DNA of 64,000 bases from Paraferrimonas sp. SM1919 (lineage in GTDB: Bacteria; Pseudomonadota; Gammaproteobacteria; Enterobacterales; Shewanellaceae). The translations under genes were made by a program, and so were the position numbers. The DNA lies in the NCBI RefSeq assembly GCF_010993985.1, contig NZ_WINH01000012.1:41833-105832 (forward strand), written 5' to 3'. Under the pieces are notes generated by a model. That model searched no databases, was not told the origin of the DNA, and saw only the letters and a list, made by a program, of their open reading frames with translations. Shown in pieces: positions 45,221 to 53,842 of the stretch. How positions within the stretch are numbered: the stretch's first letter is position 1; every line of letters begins with the position of its first letter.

Positions 45221-45673
45221 ATGACTAAAGCTACTATTCGCAAAGCGCAGTTACATGATGCTCAAGCCATTGTTGACTTTAACCAAGCAATGGCTCTTGA
45301 AACCGAAGACCTACAGCTCGATAGCACTATTATCACTAAGGGGGTAAGCACCCTCTTAGCAGAGCCTCAGCGTGGTTTTTATTTAGTTGCAGAGGTAGAT
45401 GGTGTCCTTGCTGGCTCATTAATGGTCACCTTTGAATGGTCTGACTGGCGCGCCAAGGATTATTGGTGGATTCAATCGGTTTATATCAAACCCGAATTTC
45501 GCCGTCAGGGCATTTACAGCAAGCTGTACCAAGAAGTGAAAGATCAGGCTACAGCTAATGGCGGTGCCGCCAGTTTTCGCCTTTACGTTGAAAAAGACAA
45601 TCAGCGTGCCCAGAGTACCTACCAAGCCCTAGGCATGAAACCATGCCAGTATGATATGTACGAGCAAAAATAA
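45221..45673 (+). CDS. GNAT family N-acetyltransferase
   Basis: This 150-residue single GNAT domain has the acetyl-CoA-binding RRQGIYSKLY near residue 88 and a substrate-side strand DYWWIQSVYIKPEF. The C-terminal YVEKDNQRAQSTYQALGM is typical for small-molecule acetyltransferases. Substrate unknown. It starts 5 bases after the META gene and its stop overlaps the yjjX start by one base, so it is probably an operon member. Confidence 0.88.
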   Translation: MTKATIRKAQLHDAQAIVDFNQAMALETEDLQLDSTIITKGVSTLLAEPQRGFYLVAEVDGVLAGSLMVTFEWSDWRAKDYWWIQSVYIKPEFRRQGIYSKLYQEVKDQATANGGAASFRLYVEKDNQRAQSTYQALGMKPCQYDMYEQK

Positions 45674-46203
45674 TGGCTTTACGTATCGCAATTGGCTCCC
45701 ATAACCCAGTTAAAATTGGTGCGGTAGAATCGGCTTTTAACAGCCTTTACCCCGAGCAGCAGCTGGACTTTTTGCCTGCAAGTGTACCTTCGTTGGTCAG
45801 CGACCAGCCCATGAGCGAAGCTGAAACCAAAGCCGGCGCGGTTAATCGTGCTCAAAATTTGGCAACCATCCTGCCCGATTGCGACTTTTACGTCGGCTTA
45901 GAAGGTGGCGTTGACCTCATTGACGACTTACCTTTTACCTTTGCCTACATTGCGGTACTGCATAAACAACAGGTGTACTTTTCCCGTTCTAGCGCGTTAC
46001 CCTTACCTAAACAGGTTTATACACGCTTGCAGCAGGGAGAGGAATTGGGCACAGTAATGGATGATTTATTCCAGCAGACCAATATTAAACAAAAGGGTGG
46101 AGCCATAGGAGTGCTAACTAAAGGCCACTCCTCACGACAGGCGGTATACACCCACACGCTACTTGCCGCCATGGCGCCAATAAGTTTTAGCGAAATATTT
46201 TAA
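45673..46203 (+). CDS. yjjX: Inosine/xanthosine triphosphatase (YjjX type)
   Basis: This 176-residue house-cleaning enzyme hydrolyses ITP and XTP to keep damaged purines out of nucleic acids. Signatures are GSHNPVKIGAVESAF at the start, SDQPMSEAETKAGAVNRA in the middle and YVGLEGGVD. KQKGGAIGVLTKGHSSR lies near the end. The ATG overlaps the GNAT stop codon. Confidence 0.95.
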   Translation: MALRIAIGSHNPVKIGAVESAFNSLYPEQQLDFLPASVPSLVSDQPMSEAETKAGAVNRAQNLATILPDCDFYVGLEGGVDLIDDLPFTFAYIAVLHKQQVYFSRSSALPLPKQVYTRLQQGEELGTVMDDLFQQTNIKQKGGAIGVLTKGHSSRQAVYTHTLLAAMAPISFSEIF

Positions 46204-46217
46204 GGTAATAGTTATTC

Positions 46218-46649
46218 ATGGAAGAATTTAAATCCCAATACAAACACTTGCTAGATATCCCAGTGGCTTGGGGTGAAATGGATGCCCTTGGGCATGTCAA
46301 TAATGCCGTTTATTTCCGTTATTTTGAATCGGTACGACTGGACTACTTTGAATCCCATAAATTCATGCAAACCTTAACTGAGCATGGCAAGTTTCCTGTA
46401 TTAGCCGATGTCCAATGCCGCTTTCGTCGCGCCGTTACCTTTCCAGATACCTTAACTTTAGGTGCCCGCATTACCGACCTAAATGCTCATGGCTTTACTA
46501 TGGAGTATGGAGTTTATTCCCAAGCACAGCAAACCCTTGCCAGTGTGGGGACCTCTAAAGTTGTGATCGTCGATAAAGACACTGGACGTAAAGGTTTAAT
46601 TCCAGAAAGCCTTGCTAAGCTCATTGCTCAAGATGTCAAACAAGGATAA
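46218..46649 (+). CDS. Hotdog-fold acyl-CoA thioesterase (4HBT family)
   Basis: This 143-residue cytoplasmic hotdog protein has the 4HBT catalytic pattern. VAWGEMDALGHVNNAVYFRYFE carries the active-site Asp and His. It resembles YbgC-like and related thioesterases that hydrolyse acyl-CoA. The chain length preferred is not evident. It lies 15 bases after yjjX. Confidence 0.88.
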   Translation: MEEFKSQYKHLLDIPVAWGEMDALGHVNNAVYFRYFESVRLDYFESHKFMQTLTEHGKFPVLADVQCRFRRAVTFPDTLTLGARITDLNAHGFTMEYGVYSQAQQTLASVGTSKVVIVDKDTGRKGLIPESLAKLIAQDVKQG

Positions 46650-46652
46650 CCC

Positions 46653-47699
46653 ATGCAACATAAGAAATTAGGCAGAACCACCTTAAATGTGAGCCCTATT
46701 TGTTTAGGCACTATGACCTTTGGCGCCCAAAACAATATTGAAGAAGCCATTGCCCAGTTAACTTACGCCACCGCTAATGGTGTTAACTTTATTGATACCG
46801 CAGAAATGTACCCAATTCCTCCATCGCCTGTAACCCAAGGAGATACTGAGAGATTTATTGGTGAATTTTTACAGCAACGCGGCCAGCGTGATGATTTAGT
46901 CATTGCCACTAAAGTTGCCGCACCTGGTGGCGTGAACTACATTCGTGGCGACCACGATAATATGAGTCTAAACTGGCGTAATATCCATAAAGCCTGCGAT
47001 GACTCCCTGGCTCGGCTCAATACCGACTATATCGACCTCTACCAAGTCCACTGGCCTGACAGAAACGTCAACAGCTTTGGGCAGCTGAATTACCAAGCTC
47101 AAGAAAGTGAAAAGCAAACCCCAATCGTAGAAACCCTAGAGGCATTAGCGGATCTACAAAAACAGGGCAAAATTCGCTATATCGGTATTTCTAATGAGAC
47201 TCCATGGGGAACGATGCAGTATCTGCATCTTGCCGACAAACATGGACTGCCACGCATTGCCACCATTCAAAACCCATACAATCTGCTTAACCGCTCGTTT
47301 GAGGTGGGCTTAGCAGAGGTGGCACATCGAGAAGAGTTACCACTACTGGCATACTCGCCATTAGCCTTTGGTATGCTAACCGGCAAGTATTTGGGTGGCG
47401 CTAAACCCCAAAATGCCCGTTTAACCCTATTCGAACGCTTCGCCCGTTATACCAAAACTGACAATGCTTGGAACGCGACGAAAGCCTACTGCGAACTCGC
47501 CGCTGATCACGGCCTGAGTCCTGCGCAACTGGCACTGGCCTATGTCAATTCACGGCCGTTTGTTGGCAGTAACATTATTGGCGCCACCAGCTTAGAACAG
47601 CTTAAAGAAAATATTGATAGTGCCAATATTGTCCTTGGTGATGATGTTCAAAAGCAAATTGAACAATTAGGCATTCAATTTAGTAATCCCTGTCCATAA
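46653..47699 (+). CDS. tas: Aldo/keto reductase, Tas type
   Basis: This 348-residue NADP(H)-dependent oxidoreductase has a (beta/alpha)8 barrel. The catalytic tetrad is visible: Asp and Tyr in FIDTAEMYP, Lys in IATKVAAPGG, and His in YQVHWPDR. The N-terminus (MQHKKLGRTTLNVSPICLGTMTFG) and the inserted PPSPVTQGDTERF are those of the Tas subgroup. It starts 3 bases after the thioesterase gene. Confidence 0.92.
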   Translation: MQHKKLGRTTLNVSPICLGTMTFGAQNNIEEAIAQLTYATANGVNFIDTAEMYPIPPSPVTQGDTERFIGEFLQQRGQRDDLVIATKVAAPGGVNYIRGDHDNMSLNWRNIHKACDDSLARLNTDYIDLYQVHWPDRNVNSFGQLNYQAQESEKQTPIVETLEALADLQKQGKIRYIGISNETPWGTMQYLHLADKHGLPRIATIQNPYNLLNRSFEVGLAEVAHREELPLLAYSPLAFGMLTGKYLGGAKPQNARLTLFERFARYTKTDNAWNATKAYCELAADHGLSPAQLALAYVNSRPFVGSNIIGATSLEQLKENIDSANIVLGDDVQKQIEQLGIQFSNPCP

Positions 47700-47797
47700 A
47701 AATATTGCTGGCTAAATGCACTTTTTGCTGGCATTCACTTGCAATGCCAGCAACTATCCACCAAGATCTGTGCATTACTGATTATTTCCCTATTTGT

Positions 47798-49006
47798 ATG
47801 AGCATAGATACCCTTTGGCAACAGTTTCCTGCCTTACTTCAAAGTGTTGGCGATCACCCGCTGACCTATTTAGACAGTGCCGCTAGCACCCAAAAGCCGC
47901 AATCGGTATTGGATGCGATGCAGGGCTTCTATCAAAAAGACTATGCTAATGTTCACCGCGCAGCCCACTCCTTATCCAGCCGGGCCACCTTCGCCTATGA
48001 AGCCGTTAGGGACAAATTGATTAAGTTTGTTGGGGCCGATAGCCGCCAACAGATCATCTTTAGCCATGGTACCACCAGCAGTATTAACATGGTGGCCCAC
48101 GGCCTAACGCCACAGATCAATAAAGGCGATCGCATTCTGGTTGATACTGCCAGCCACCACGCCAACCTCGTCCCTTGGCAAGCCTTGGCCAAGCGCACAG
48201 GTGCCGTTATCGAGCCCATTGCCATTGATGAGTACTGCCGTATTGACCTTGATAAATTTGCTAAGCAAGTGTTCGGTGCCAAAGTGGTCGCCTGTGCCCA
48301 CGTTAGTAATGCCATTGGTGCCATTAACCCAGTACAGCAAATTTGCCAATTAGCCCGCGCAGCAGGGGCTATTAGTATGGTTGATGGTGCCCAAGCCATC
48401 TCGCATCTGACGATAGATATTAAAGCCATAGGCTGTGATTTCTATGCCTTCTCTGGTCACAAAATGTATGGCCCAACGGGTATTGGTGTGCTTACTGGTA
48501 AACTGGCTGCATTAGAATCCTTAGATCCCATGCTAACCGGTGGTGAGATGATCAAAAGCGTCAGCTTTACTGGCACCGAATACGGCCCTTTGCCGAATCG
48601 CCTTGAAGCCGGCACACCACCCATTGCTGAGGTCATTGGTTTAGGCGCAGCTATCGATTTTATGCACAGCTTTGATTCTACCGCCGCCCTTAGCCATGAA
48701 CGTAACTTACTGGCTAAAACCTATCAGGCGCTCAGTGAAAACGATCGTATCGAGATCTATGGCTACCACCCTGAGCATATTGGGGTGCTGGCGTTTAATA
48801 TTAAGGGTGAGCATCACCAAGATGTGGCGACCTTGCTAGATCAACAGGGCGTTGCCATTCGCGCCGGTCACCACTGTGCCATGCCGCTGATGCAACACCT
48901 AGGCATTAAGGGCAGTTGTCGGTTATCATTCGCCGCCTATTCAAAACCACAAGATGTTGATGCCTTTTTAAGGGCATTAGATGAAGTATTGGAGCTATTA
49001 GATTGA
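47798..49006 (+). CDS. csdA: Cysteine desulfurase CsdA
   Basis: This PLP enzyme of about 402 residues takes sulfur from cysteine for Fe-S clusters or tRNA. The ATG at 47798 (MSIDTLWQQFPALLQ) matches the family start; an upstream ATG at 47705 adds 31 unrelated residues. The PLP Lys is in FSGHKMYGPTG and the catalytic Cys is in RAGHHCAMP. It also has YLDSAAST and HRAAHSLS. The sulfur acceptor gene csdE follows with a 4-base overlap, as in E. coli csdA-csdE. Confidence 0.96.
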   Translation: MSIDTLWQQFPALLQSVGDHPLTYLDSAASTQKPQSVLDAMQGFYQKDYANVHRAAHSLSSRATFAYEAVRDKLIKFVGADSRQQIIFSHGTTSSINMVAHGLTPQINKGDRILVDTASHHANLVPWQALAKRTGAVIEPIAIDEYCRIDLDKFAKQVFGAKVVACAHVSNAIGAINPVQQICQLARAAGAISMVDGAQAISHLTIDIKAIGCDFYAFSGHKMYGPTGIGVLTGKLAALESLDPMLTGGEMIKSVSFTGTEYGPLPNRLEAGTPPIAEVIGLGAAIDFMHSFDSTAALSHERNLLAKTYQALSENDRIEIYGYHPEHIGVLAFNIKGEHHQDVATLLDQQGVAIRAGHHCAMPLMQHLGIKGSCRLSFAAYSKPQDVDAFLRALDEVLELLD

Positions 49007-49407
49007 GCCTGCCAACCCCAAATGACATTAGCGAGCTAATGAGCCAAGGCCGTAACTGGCAAGACAGGTATAAGCAAATCATGCTGTTGGGTAAACAACT
49101 GCCTGATATTGATGATGCTTATAAAGTGGATAGCAACCTGGTCCAAGGTTGTGAAAGCACGGTTTGGTTAGCGGCTGAAATCCTTGATGACAAGGTGCAC
49201 TTTCATATTCAATCTGACGCACGCATTGTTAAAGGCTTAATTGTGATTATGCTATCTAAAGTGCAAGACCAAAGTACTGATACCATTGCCGCCTTTGATG
49301 CTAGGCAGTGGTTTGAATCATTAGGGTTACTCGCCCACTTAAGCCCATCCCGCGCCAACGGCATTTTTGGGATTGAACAGGCGATTAAAGCAAGTTTAGA
49401 AATGTAG
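49003..49407 (+). CDS. csdE: SufE-family sulfur acceptor CsdE
   Basis: This 134-residue protein accepts persulfide sulfur from CsdA. The active-site Cys is in SNLVQGCESTVW, and the C-terminal LSPSRANGIFGIEQAI motif is characteristic of SufE proteins. The TTG start overlaps the csdA stop codon by 4 bases. The short segment around the active-site Cys (49130-49149) is nearly repeated at the start of the next gene. Confidence 0.95.
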   Translation: MSLPTPNDISELMSQGRNWQDRYKQIMLLGKQLPDIDDAYKVDSNLVQGCESTVWLAAEILDDKVHFHIQSDARIVKGLIVIMLSKVQDQSTDTIAAFDARQWFESLGLLAHLSPSRANGIFGIEQAIKASLEM

Positions 49408-49423
49408 TTCAAAAGGAATAAGC

Positions 49424-50368
49424 ATGGATGCTCATAAGTTTATAAAGGAATTATTCTCCTCCCAAATATTTAAAGAAACCCAGCAACTCAATAGCAACCT
49501 GGTACAAGGTGTAGATATGCCTTTGCCTCAAAAGCTATATCATTACACTTCTGCTGAAGGCCTGAAAGGTATCATTAATAGTGAATCCCTTTGGGCTACA
49601 GATTGTAGATTCTTGAATGATTCAACAGAGTTTCATGACGGCCTTTCTTTCACAATTGAAGAGCTAGCAAAGAGAAATTCTACCCTATGTACAGAACTGT
49701 CTGAGTATTTAAAATCAGACACTTCTAACTTTCTTGAAGTCGTTACGCCCTATATAACATCTTTCTGTGCAGATGGAGATCTTTTAAGTCAATGGAGAGG
49801 TTATTCCAGCAGTTCCGAAGGTTACTGTATTGAATTCGATTTTTCTGATTCAGACCTATGGTGTTATAATGTAACTTATTCTGACCTTATTCCGGTTATC
49901 TACGCGCCAGATAAAAAGATTAAAGCTATTAATAGTATTATTGATAGAATCATCGAAATATTTGAGAATGCCCCCTCAGAAGAACAAAGTAATAAAAACC
50001 TTTACCTACCCTTATTAGCAAACTCATTTCGTCCTCTACTTGCCTCCTTCAAAAACGAGAGCTTCTCGGAAGAGAAGGAAATTCGAGCAATCTTTTCATT
50101 ACATAGTGTCCAGAATGAAAAATATAGTGAATTTAGGATTTCCAATGGAGCTTTTATTCCTTATTTGATTGGCAGCTTTAAACAAGCAACGGACAAACAG
50201 CTCTTTAAGAGGGCACAGCTTCCAATCACCAAAATCATTTTACCTCCTAGTGCCGGTGAAACTGCTCGTAAAGGACTCGAATTATTCTTGGATTCAAGTG
50301 GTTACTCTAGAAAACTCATCACGTCTTCAAAAATTCCGTTAAGAAACCAATATAGTATTAGTTGGTAA
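49424..50368 (+). CDS. DUF2971 domain protein, apparently inserted between csdE and the ATL gene
   Basis: This 314-residue cytoplasmic protein matches DUF2971: KLYHYTSAEGLKGIINSESLWATDCRFLNDSTEF, DLLSQWRGYSSSSEGYCIEFDF and FSEEKEIRAIF. Family members are scattered in mobile or defence-related loci, but no activity is established for this one. The ATG at 49424 has AAGGA 6-7 bases ahead. A start at 49517 (MPLPQKLYHYTS) would give a tighter domain. The coding sequence looks more AT-rich than csdA-csdE. Its first 30 residues contain the csdE-like segment, which suggests transfer or local rearrangement. Confidence 0.75.
   Translation: MDAHKFIKELFSSQIFKETQQLNSNLVQGVDMPLPQKLYHYTSAEGLKGIINSESLWATDCRFLNDSTEFHDGLSFTIEELAKRNSTLCTELSEYLKSDTSNFLEVVTPYITSFCADGDLLSQWRGYSSSSEGYCIEFDFSDSDLWCYNVTYSDLIPVIYAPDKKIKAINSIIDRIIEIFENAPSEEQSNKNLYLPLLANSFRPLLASFKNESFSEEKEIRAIFSLHSVQNEKYSEFRISNGAFIPYLIGSFKQATDKQLFKRAQLPITKIILPPSAGETARKGLELFLDSSGYSRKLITSSKIPLRNQYSISW
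49491..49510 (+). repeat. 20-bp near-identical copy of the csdE active-site segment
   Basis: ATAGCAACCTGGTACAAGGT at 49491-49510 matches ATAGCAACCTGGTCCAAGGT in csdE (49130-49149) at 19 of 20 positions, 361 bp apart in direct orientation. Both copies are in the same reading frame and encode SNLVQG. Flanking bases do not match. Confidence 0.8.
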
Positions 50369-50372
50369 CCTG

Positions 50373-50669
50373 ATGGAGATAAAGGCTGTCATTATTCAAA
50401 CCCTTGCCGCTATTCCTAGTGGCAAGGTTGCCGCCTATGGCCAAATTGCCAAAATGGCGGGCTACCCCGGCTACGCCCGTTATGTGGGCACAGTACTAAA
50501 ACAACTTCCATCAGGCTCTAACATCCCCTGGGATCGGGTGGTTAATGCCAAAGGTGAAATCTCCTTTGCTGAAAGCTCAAAAGAATACCTCAAACAACAT
50601 CAACTTCTAATGAGTGAAGGAGTGGTGGTAAACAATGGCAGGGTGTCGATGAAGATATTTGGGATCTAG
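50373..50669 (+). CDS. Alkyltransferase-like DNA-binding protein (ATL)
   Basis: This 98-residue protein corresponds to the C-terminal DNA-binding domain of O6-methylguanine methyltransferase. It has IPSGKVAAYGQIAKMAG and YVGTVLKQLPSGSNIPWDRVVNAKG. The methyl-accepting Cys of PCHRV is replaced by Trp in PWDRV, which defines ATLs. Such proteins bind bulky O6-alkylguanine and direct nucleotide excision repair. It is 5 bases after the DUF2971 gene. Confidence 0.92.
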   Translation: MEIKAVIIQTLAAIPSGKVAAYGQIAKMAGYPGYARYVGTVLKQLPSGSNIPWDRVVNAKGEISFAESSKEYLKQHQLLMSEGVVVNNGRVSMKIFGI

Positions 50670-51095
50670 GTAGAAGGTTGAAGGATCGCTTAGCTGAAGG
50701 TTTTAGAAGATTTGCCCCTCAAAAGCCAAGCTGACTTCCCTGCAAGCTCTGCGAAATGAGTACAAGGCAGCAAGCTTTCTAAGCCTGTTTTTGCAAGGCT
50801 AGCGAGAGAGAGGCAAGGCATCACAAAAGTTTCTGGAAAACTTTTGAACAGCTTTAGCTGGCCAGTAGGGTTAAATACACGGATGTATTTAATATTTAAA
50901 ACAAGCCCGAGGAGTTTAGCTTGCCTAAATGACTTGGGTTGTTTTATGAAGATAACGCAGCATATCTGAAGCTAATGCAGCAAAAGGAGTTTGGCGAGTC
51001 AAAGATGACTCGGGTTAGGAAGTGAGGCGAACGCAGTAATCATGATGCAGGCGTAGCAGTGCACAAACTAGAATCCCACATGGCTCTTACTCTAT
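50670..51095. repeat. Hairpin-rich intergenic block without a gene
   Basis: About 425 bases lie between the ATL gene and the phnA terminator with no sustained frame. At least three clear hairpins occur. CAAAAGTTT pairs with AAACTTTTG (50824-50832, 50838-50846). TTAAATACA pairs with TGTATTTAA (50871-50879, 50884-50892). CGAGTCA pairs with TGACTCG (50995-51001, 51006-51012). Short recurring words (AACGCAG twice, GCAGCAA twice) are spread through the block. It looks like a composite interspersed repeat or a structured RNA rather than random spacer. Confidence 0.45.
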
Positions 51096-51097
51096 AA

Positions 51098-51125
51098 AAC
51101 AAAAACACCCGCTCGTTGGCGGGTG
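51098..51125 (-). terminator. Rho-independent terminator after phnA
   Basis: CACCCGC (51106-51112) pairs with GCGGGTG (51119-51125). On the minus strand it is followed by TTTTTGTTTT. It lies 19 bases beyond the stop codon. Confidence 0.9.
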
Positions 51126-51143
51126 CTTGTAGAAGCGCTAAGC

Positions 51144-51707
51144 TTACTTCTTAACGTACTCGGCGATGATCACCATATGCTGGCCATCAGCACGGCCCTC
51201 AATGTATTTAGGATCATTACCTACGCTGATGTTACGTACTGGGGTGCCACGTTTGATGATCATTGATTTACCTTTTACTGGTAGGTCCTTAATGATCACT
51301 ACGTTATCGCCCGACTGTAAAATTGCCCCGTTAGCATCAAGAGTTGGTGGCGTGTCGTCTTCTTCTTCAAAGCCGGCTTTCGACCACTCTAGCATGTCGT
51401 CTTCTAGGTACATCATGTCTTGCAAATCTTGCGCCCAAGATTCTGGCTTAAGCTTTTCTAGCAGACGGTGGCTTAGTACTTGCACCACCACCTCTGCTGA
51501 CCACATAGAATCATTTAAGCAGCGCCAGTGATTAACATCTGTGATTTCGCCTTCGATTTGTGGCTTACAAGTGCCACAAACTAACACGCTAGAATTTACC
51601 TCACCGCCGTGCAGTGGCAGTACGGTGTAAGCACTTAAATCTTTGTCATTGCCACACAATTCACACTTGTTGCCAGCACGCTGACCTAGGGTTCTTTCTA
51701 AACTCAT
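51144..51707 (-). CDS. phnA: PhnA domain protein
   Basis: This 187-residue protein has an N-terminal zinc ribbon (NKCELCGNDKD and VCGTCK), then a helical linker. The C-terminal PhnA domain has LQSGDNVVIIKDLPVKGKSMIIKRGT and VRNISVGNDPKYIEGR. In spite of its name it is not needed for phosphonate use in most bacteria; the role is unknown. It is longer than E. coli PhnA (111 residues), as in Shewanella and Vibrio homologues. It lies 13 bases after rlmM in the same direction. Confidence 0.92.
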   Translation of the reverse strand: MSLERTLGQRAGNKCELCGNDKDLSAYTVLPLHGGEVNSSVLVCGTCKPQIEGEITDVNHWRCLNDSMWSAEVVVQVLSHRLLEKLKPESWAQDLQDMMYLEDDMLEWSKAGFEEEDDTPPTLDANGAILQSGDNVVIIKDLPVKGKSMIIKRGTPVRNISVGNDPKYIEGRADGQHMVIIAEYVKK

Positions 51708-51720
51708 GATATTTTCTCTA

Positions 51721-52788
51721 CTACTTTCTTAAATCCATGTGTACCGTCACTTCGTCACGGTCATGGTATAAATGTTTACACTGGAATTTGGCATGCTTAA
51801 TACCGTTATCAAACAGAATTTTTTGCATGGTTTCCATAATCTGAGTCACTTCCTTATAACGGGCGCGCATTGGCAGCTTAAGGTTGAAAATCGCCTCTGT
51901 ACACCAACCTTTAATGGCCCACTGTTCCATTAAGTGGGCAACACGGGCAGGTTTATCCACCATGTCACATACTAACCAGTAAATATTTTTGCGTGGTGGC
52001 TCAAACTTAAAACCATCTTCTGCGTAATGGGTCACCTGCCCGGTTTCCATTAGGCTTTCAGCCATTGGACCGTGATCCACGGCGCCAACCATCATGCCGC
52101 GACGCACGAGCTGGTAGGTCCAACCACCAGGACAAGCCCCTAGGTCTACGCCATTAAGTACCGACGCTAAGCGGGTTTCATGTTCGTCTTCGGGAATAAA
52201 TACCTGAAAAGCTTCATCTAGCTTCAAGGTTGAACGGCTTGGGCCATCGCTTGGCATACGCAAGCGTAAAATCCCCATGTGCCATGGGCTATTGGTTTGG
52301 CTGTAAGAGTAACCTACGTAAGCGGCGTTATTGGCAATAAAGCACACATGTAGCACTGGGCGCTTTGGGTTTTCTTTATTTAACAATACCCCAGCACTGC
52401 GCAACTTTTGACGCAGTGGCACTGTAAACTTACGACAGAACTTAGACAACTCTTTGGCGTCATTGGTATCTGGGGTTTCCACACGCAGCTCACCAGCAGC
52501 TTCAAGAGAAGCAAACGCCTCTACAATTGGAGAGGCGCGATCGGCCAAATCCATGTTTTTAACCAATTTCGCAGCAAACATTTGGCGGGCAAAAATGAGG
52601 TCTTTTACTGGTAACTTTTTCAGTAGCTTATCGGCATCGCCTGTACCATAGCACTCAAACACCACATAGCCTTGATCATCTTTAGTTTTAGCAAAACCAT
52701 AAATTTCTAAGGCAGCTGCTTTATCTTGAATTTCAGCAGCGCATTCTTTTTCATAGCCTGGACGGCAATATAACAACAAATGTTCCAT
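51721..52788 (-). CDS. rlmM: 23S rRNA (cytidine-2498-2'-O)-methyltransferase
   Basis: This 355-residue enzyme methylates the ribose of C2498 in 23S rRNA. An N-terminal THUMP-like domain begins [20 protein letters not shown]. The Rossmann methyltransferase domain has [21 protein letters not shown], and [14 protein letters not shown] carries the catalytic Lys. The order gcvA, hydrolase, DUF423, rlmM resembles the gcvA-ygdD-rlmM order of E. coli. Confidence 0.96.
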   Translation of the reverse strand: MEHLLLYCRPGYEKECAAEIQDKAAALEIYGFAKTKDDQGYVVFECYGTGDADKLLKKLPVKDLIFARQMFAAKLVKNMDLADRASPIVEAFASLEAAGELRVETPDTNDAKELSKFCRKFTVPLRQKLRSAGVLLNKENPKRPVLHVCFIANNAAYVGYSYSQTNSPWHMGILRLRMPSDGPSRSTLKLDEAFQVFIPEDEHETRLASVLNGVDLGACPGGWTYQLVRRGMMVGAVDHGPMAESLMETGQVTHYAEDGFKFEPPRKNIYWLVCDMVDKPARVAHLMEQWAIKGWCTEAIFNLKLPMRARYKEVTQIMETMQKILFDNGIKHAKFQCKHLYHDRDEVTVHMDLRK

Positions 52789-52814
52789 AGTTTCTAGCTT
52801 AAGACTCGTTAAGG

Positions 52815-53192
52815 TTAACCTAGCTTAGCTTTCGCCATAGCTAAGCTGATAAGCAACCAAGCACTAATTAAGCTTAGGCCGCCTATTGGCGTAACTGGGC
52901 CGAACCATTTCACCCCAGTTGCCACTAATAAATACAAGGAACCACTAAATAACAGGGTTCCAATAAGCATTAGCAATCCCGCTAACTGCAACAATTTAGA
53001 TGGCCATTTAGCTAAAGCTAAGGCCACCATAAACAGTCCTAATCCATGGAAAAATTGATATCGCACTGCCAACTCAATGGTCTGCAATGACTTAGCCGAG
53101 AGCAGTTGACTAAGACCGTGGGCACTCCAAGCGCCAATGATCACCGCTAGGCCACATAATAGTGGTGCTGCTACTAATAACATGCGTTGCAT
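52815..53192 (-). CDS. DUF423 small membrane protein (YgdD-like)
   Basis: This 125-residue protein has four predicted membrane helices. The DUF423 signature is [15 protein letters not shown] near residue 18. [14 protein letters not shown] and [16 protein letters not shown] complete it. Function unknown. It sits between gcvA-side genes and rlmM, matching ygdD in E. coli. Confidence 0.92.
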   Translation of the reverse strand: MQRMLLVAAPLLCGLAVIIGAWSAHGLSQLLSAKSLQTIELAVRYQFFHGLGLFMVALALAKWPSKLLQLAGLLMLIGTLLFSGSLYLLVATGVKWFGPVTPIGGLSLISAWLLISLAMAKAKLG

Positions 53193-53206
53193 GATGCATA
53201 CTCTAC

Positions 53207-53842
53207 TTAATTAGCGTCACAGATCCTGTTTATAAAATCTTTTGTAAAAACAGCTGCCTGCTCAATATTAGCAGCTAAAGTGGTGCCTGATGATTTTCTT
53301 GGCTTAAAGCTATGGTCACCGTCACAGATCCAATGCAATTTGGTATGCGCACCTAAATCCCAAGCGACGACATCTTCTTTCCCGCCAAAGGCATCCCGTT
53401 CCCCTTGATTAATCAACACTGGGCAGCTGGCCTGTAAAATAGGGGCTAGCCTTGGGGGCTGCTTTTTATTTAGCGGCACAAACGGGTAGCCCAGCGCGAT
53501 AACTCCTTTGACAGGTATCGTTTCGGCCATAATAGCCGCCATGCGTCCCCCCATAGATTTACCCATTAAAAATAATGGCACATCATCCGCTAAATAAGGC
53601 TCAATCACTCGCTTAAAACAAGCCAATAGTTTATCGGCTTTCTCAGGAGGACGACGCTTACCTGTTTCTAACATGGTGGTCATGTAATCAAAATTAAAGC
53701 GAACCACTTCAATATTGTATTTGCCTAGGGCGGTAGCAAAATCCACCATAAAAGGGTGCTCACTGCCCGCACCCGCGCCATGGGCAAACACCACTCTAGC
53801 TTTGGGGTTAGATGGGCCATCAATCCATAATTGTTGGCTCAT
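53207..53842 (-). CDS. Alpha/beta-hydrolase of the KANL3/Tex30 type
   Basis: This 211-residue cytoplasmic hydrolase has the nucleophile elbow LMGKSMGGRMAAIMA (Ser near 97). An acid residue lies in NQGERDAFGG and the final His in CDGDHSFKP, so the triad is complete. It opens with VVFAHGAGAGSEHPFM. The substrate is unknown. Its ATG lies in the stop codon of gcvA, so it is translationally coupled. Confidence 0.88.
   Translation of the reverse strand: MSQQLWIDGPSNPKARVVFAHGAGAGSEHPFMVDFATALGKYNIEVVRFNFDYMTTMLETGKRRPPEKADKLLACFKRVIEPYLADDVPLFLMGKSMGGRMAAIMAETIPVKGVIALGYPFVPLNKKQPPRLAPILQASCPVLINQGERDAFGGKEDVVAWDLGAHTKLHWICDGDHSFKPRKSSGTTLAANIEQAAVFTKDFINRICDAN

Noticed and set aside
47995..48429. 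Minus-strand frame of 144 codons opposite csdA
   Set aside because: It is a shadow of csdA. The csdA protein carries the PLP Lys and the catalytic Cys in order.
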